Assembly (NCBI GenBank): GCA_934481505.1
Contig: CAKSPP010000060.1
Location: forward strand, 1 to 7,640
Source: an uncultured Eubacteriales bacterium
GTDB lineage: Bacteria > Bacillota > Clostridia > Oscillospirales > UBA644
Reading direction: 5' to 3'
Length of the DNA: 7,640 nt
The notes beneath the pieces were generated by a model. The model made no database searches. It saw nothing but the letters and a program-made list of their open reading frames with translations, and had not been told where the DNA came from. Shown in pieces: positions 6,251 to 7,640 of this stretch. The translations under genes and the position numbers were made by a program. Numbering within the stretch: the first letter of the stretch is position 1; every line of letters starts with the position of its first letter.

Positions 6251-6865
6251 ATGTTTACCGCAAAAGAAACGGTTTCCGACCTGCTTTATTACGATAAAAA
6301 ACCGGTGCTTGAAGTCTATATCGAATATCCGCAGATATCGGGACCTTTTTCAAGATATTCGGAAGAGAAATTCAATAGTTATTATCTTAAAAAAGCACGC
6401 CGCGAAAACAGACATGCGAGAGAAACCGTCTATTTCGAAACGGTGAGGGAATATAAAGCTCTGAAAAAAGAGGGCTTTCCGTTTATGCTGAATTCTTATC
6501 GTTCGACTTTCGAAGAAGAATTTTCGTCCGAAAAATATGTTTCGCTCACTTTCGACCTTTACACTTTTACGGGAGGGGCTCACGGTTTTACCGAAAGAAC
6601 CGCCGATACTTGGGATATGAAAAGGGGTGAAAGGGTAGGGCTTTCGGAAGTTTGCAGGGAATGTACGCCTGAAAAAAATATTGCAGAAGTTCGGCGGCAG
6701 ATAAAAGAAAACCCCGAAATATTTTTCCCCGACGCAGAAACTCTTGCAGCCAAAAACTACAACCCGAAGAATTTTTATATAAAAGACGGAGATGTATACG
6801 TTTTCTATCCGCTTTATTCGATTGCTCCCTATTCGTCTGGGATATTATCTTTCAAAATAACATAA
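6251..6865 (+). CDS. DUF4163/DUF3298 domain protein, no signal peptide
   Basis: A 204-residue protein combining an N-terminal DUF4163-like part (VYIEYPQISG, 22-31; then SEEKFNSYYLKKAR, 37-50) with a C-terminal DUF3298 domain. Family hallmarks are YVSLTFDLYTFTGGAHG (96-112), then WDMKRGERVGLSEV (121-134), NFYIKDGDVYVFYP (174-187) and IAPYSSG (191-197). The fold occurs in RsiV (an anti-sigma factor that binds lysozyme) and in the non-catalytic part of PdaC, mostly outside the cytoplasmic membrane. Here no signal peptide or membrane helix is visible, and an in-frame TGA at 6242-6244 rules out a longer N-terminus. The ATG at 6251 is preceded by AGAGGTGA at six bases, but that site is buried in a terminator-like hairpin and no separate promoter is evident, so expression may be low or conditional. 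The function is unknown. Confidence 0.85.
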   Translation: MFTAKETVSDLLYYDKKPVLEVYIEYPQISGPFSRYSEEKFNSYYLKKARRENRHARETVYFETVREYKALKKEGFPFMLNSYRSTFEEEFSSEKYVSLTFDLYTFTGGAHGFTERTADTWDMKRGERVGLSEVCRECTPEKNIAEVRRQIKENPEIFFPDAETLAAKNYNPKNFYIKDGDVYVFYPLYSIAPYSSGILSFKIT

Positions 6866-6867
6866 AA

Positions 6868-6889
6868 ATGCACCCCGTAAGGGGTGCAT
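6868..6889 (-). terminator. Intrinsic terminator between convergent genes, possibly bidirectional
   Basis: ATGCACCCC (6868-6876) and GGGGTGCAT (6881-6889) form a perfect nine-base-pair stem. The + strand loop GTAA is a GNRA-type tetraloop. Read on the - strand the stem is followed by a run of five T (complement of 6864-6868), giving a good terminator for the HD-domain gene whose stop is at 6894. Read on the + strand the following bases (ATAATTTC) are T-poor, so termination of the DUF3298 gene is likely but weaker. It starts only two bases after that gene's stop. Confidence 0.88.
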
Positions 6890-6893
6890 AATT

Positions 6894-7478
6894 TCAGTTC
6901 AAAGAAAGCCCGTCGATAGGCATTTCGTAAGCCGGAAGATAGTCTTTAATGAAAAGGGCGAGTGCCGGAAGAGATTCTGCCGCTTTTTTTAACTTTTCTT
7001 CGGTGTTCTTTTTTGCCGATTCAAAGTCTTTATTTCCGACCGAAACTTCGTTTACGCATTTTATATACGCCGAAAGGGTATCCGCCGCTTTGACATATTT
7101 CCATTCGGGGGCGTCTTCGCCGTCGGTCACCGAAGAATAATATTTTCCGATTTCTTCGGGTAAAAGTCCGACTATCTTTTTCGATGCTTCCGCTTCGATA
7201 TTTTTGTAATTTGTCTTTAACTCTTCGTTCGCGTATTTCACGGGGGTAGGCATGTCTCCCGTTATTATTTCGGAAACATCGTGAAAGAGTGCTATTTCTG
7301 CCGCTTTTTCGGGGGAATAATCCGTTCCGAAATATTCGTTTGAGAGAATGCAGAGGGCGTGGGAGAGAACCGCTACCTGAAAGGAATGTTCCTTTAAGTT
7401 TTCGGTATAGCTGTTTTTCATCAGCCCCCAGCGGTTGATCCACTTCATACGGTCGAGAAGTGCAAAAAACTTATACAT
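6894..7478 (-). CDS. yfbR: HD-domain 5'-deoxynucleotidase, YfbR family
   Basis: A 194-residue cytoplasmic phosphohydrolase closely resembling Escherichia coli YfbR (199 residues), which removes the 5'-phosphate from deoxyribonucleoside monophosphates in nucleotide salvage and dNTP balance. The opening INRWGLMKN (14-22) carries the Arg16-Trp17 pair used by YfbR to select deoxyribose. Metal ligands of the HD domain are His31 (ENLKEHS, 26-32), His66-Asp67 (LFHDVSE, 64-70) and Asp133 (KAADTLSAY, 130-138). The adjoining conserved GDMPTPVKY (74-82) includes Asp75, probably catalytic. All expected residues are present. The ATG at 7478 has AAGGA six bases upstream, overlapping the stop codon of the preceding gene nine bases away, so the two are co-transcribed. 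It converges on the DUF3298 gene. Confidence 0.93.
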   Translation of the reverse strand: MYKFFALLDRMKWINRWGLMKNSYTENLKEHSFQVAVLSHALCILSNEYFGTDYSPEKAAEIALFHDVSEIITGDMPTPVKYANEELKTNYKNIEAEASKKIVGLLPEEIGKYYSSVTDGEDAPEWKYVKAADTLSAYIKCVNEVSVGNKDFESAKKNTEEKLKKAAESLPALALFIKDYLPAYEMPIDGLSLN

Positions 7479-7487
7479 AATTTATCC

Positions 7488-7640
7488 TTATTCGTGCTCG
7501 GCTCTGTAACGGTCAAGCAGATCCTGTATTTTCTTATGCGGATCGAGAAGCTGTGTTATCGACTTGTTCTGGTGGAACGCGAGAATGAAGTATGCTATGT
7601 ATTTCGACATATCGACTTCGATATACCACGGAGCGTTGAG
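7488..7640 (-). CDS. C-terminal end of an unrecognised protein (partial)
   Basis: The last 50 codons of a gene entering from the right edge. The protein ends LNAPWYIEVDMSKYIAYFIL, then AFHQNKSITQLLDPHKKI, then QDLLDRYRAEHE and a TAA stop (complement of 7488-7490). The end is charged and helical-looking (DPHKKIQDLLDRYRAEHE), preceded by an aromatic-rich stretch; no motif that I recognise is present. The codon use resembles the neighbours, and the stop codon is part of the AAGGA site of the yfbR-like gene, showing close operon spacing. The coding assignment rests on this junction and on the clean open frame to the edge. I cannot name the product. Confidence 0.75.
   Translation of the reverse strand, partial: LNAPWYIEVDMSKYIAYFILAFHQNKSITQLLDPHKKIQDLLDRYRAEHE

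Noticed and set aside
5749..6297. A 182-codon open frame on the + strand overlapping plsY and the following gene.
   Set aside because: It is an out-of-frame shadow rich in Arg, Cys and Tyr. PlsY motifs occupy the other frame, and no ribosome binding site or family feature supports it.
1..7640. CRISPR arrays, insertion sequences, tRNAs, toxin-antitoxin or defence genes.
   Set aside because: No spaced direct repeats, transposase motifs, tRNA cloverleaf or defence-type domains were found on either strand. The region reads as core metabolism and translation.

Overview
The window looks like ordinary chromosomal DNA from a low-to-moderate-GC Gram-positive anaerobe, most likely a gut or rumen member of the class Clostridia. 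The clues are the DUF512 radical-SAM gene directly before der and plsY, a DUF177 (YceD)-rpmF pair behind a textbook sigma-A promoter, strong AGGAGG/AGGTGA-type ribosome binding sites and very tight gene packing. Lineage is inferred from gene content; no database search was possible. The window is almost entirely coding and shows no mobile element, CRISPR array, tRNA, rRNA or phage gene.

Layout. (1) Positions 8-2016, + strand: a two-gene sugar-metabolism unit, a xylose-isomerase-like TIM-barrel sugar phosphate isomerase/epimerase followed by a Gfo/Idh/MocA NAD(P)-dependent oxidoreductase; the operon may begin upstream of the window. (2) Positions 2061-6205, + strand: a housekeeping run. A near-perfect promoter (2061-2089) drives a DUF177 protein (TTG start) overlapping rpmF (ribosomal protein L32). 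After an AT-rich hairpin with a T-run come the DUF512 protein, Der (double-GTPase ribosome assembly factor) and PlsY (acyl-phosphate:glycerol-3-phosphate acyltransferase), the last three nearly touching or overlapping. (3) Positions 6214-6865: a strong terminator-like hairpin whose 3' arm contains the ribosome binding site of the next gene, a DUF3298/DUF4163 protein without signal peptide. (4) Positions 6868-7640: a hairpin terminator between convergent genes, then on the - strand a YfbR-type HD-domain 5'-deoxynucleotidase and, upstream of it in the same operon, the last 50 codons of an unrecognised protein.

Functionally the central block joins translation (L32, Der) with membrane phospholipid synthesis (PlsY), the usual growth-linked grouping. 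I do not see a novel multi-gene system here. The points most worth a second look are the terminator/ribosome-binding-site overlap at 6214-6250, departures from consensus in PlsY motif 2, an Asp-to-His change at a probable metal-ligand position of the isomerase, the signal-less DUF3298 protein, and the unidentified C-terminal fragment at the right edge.
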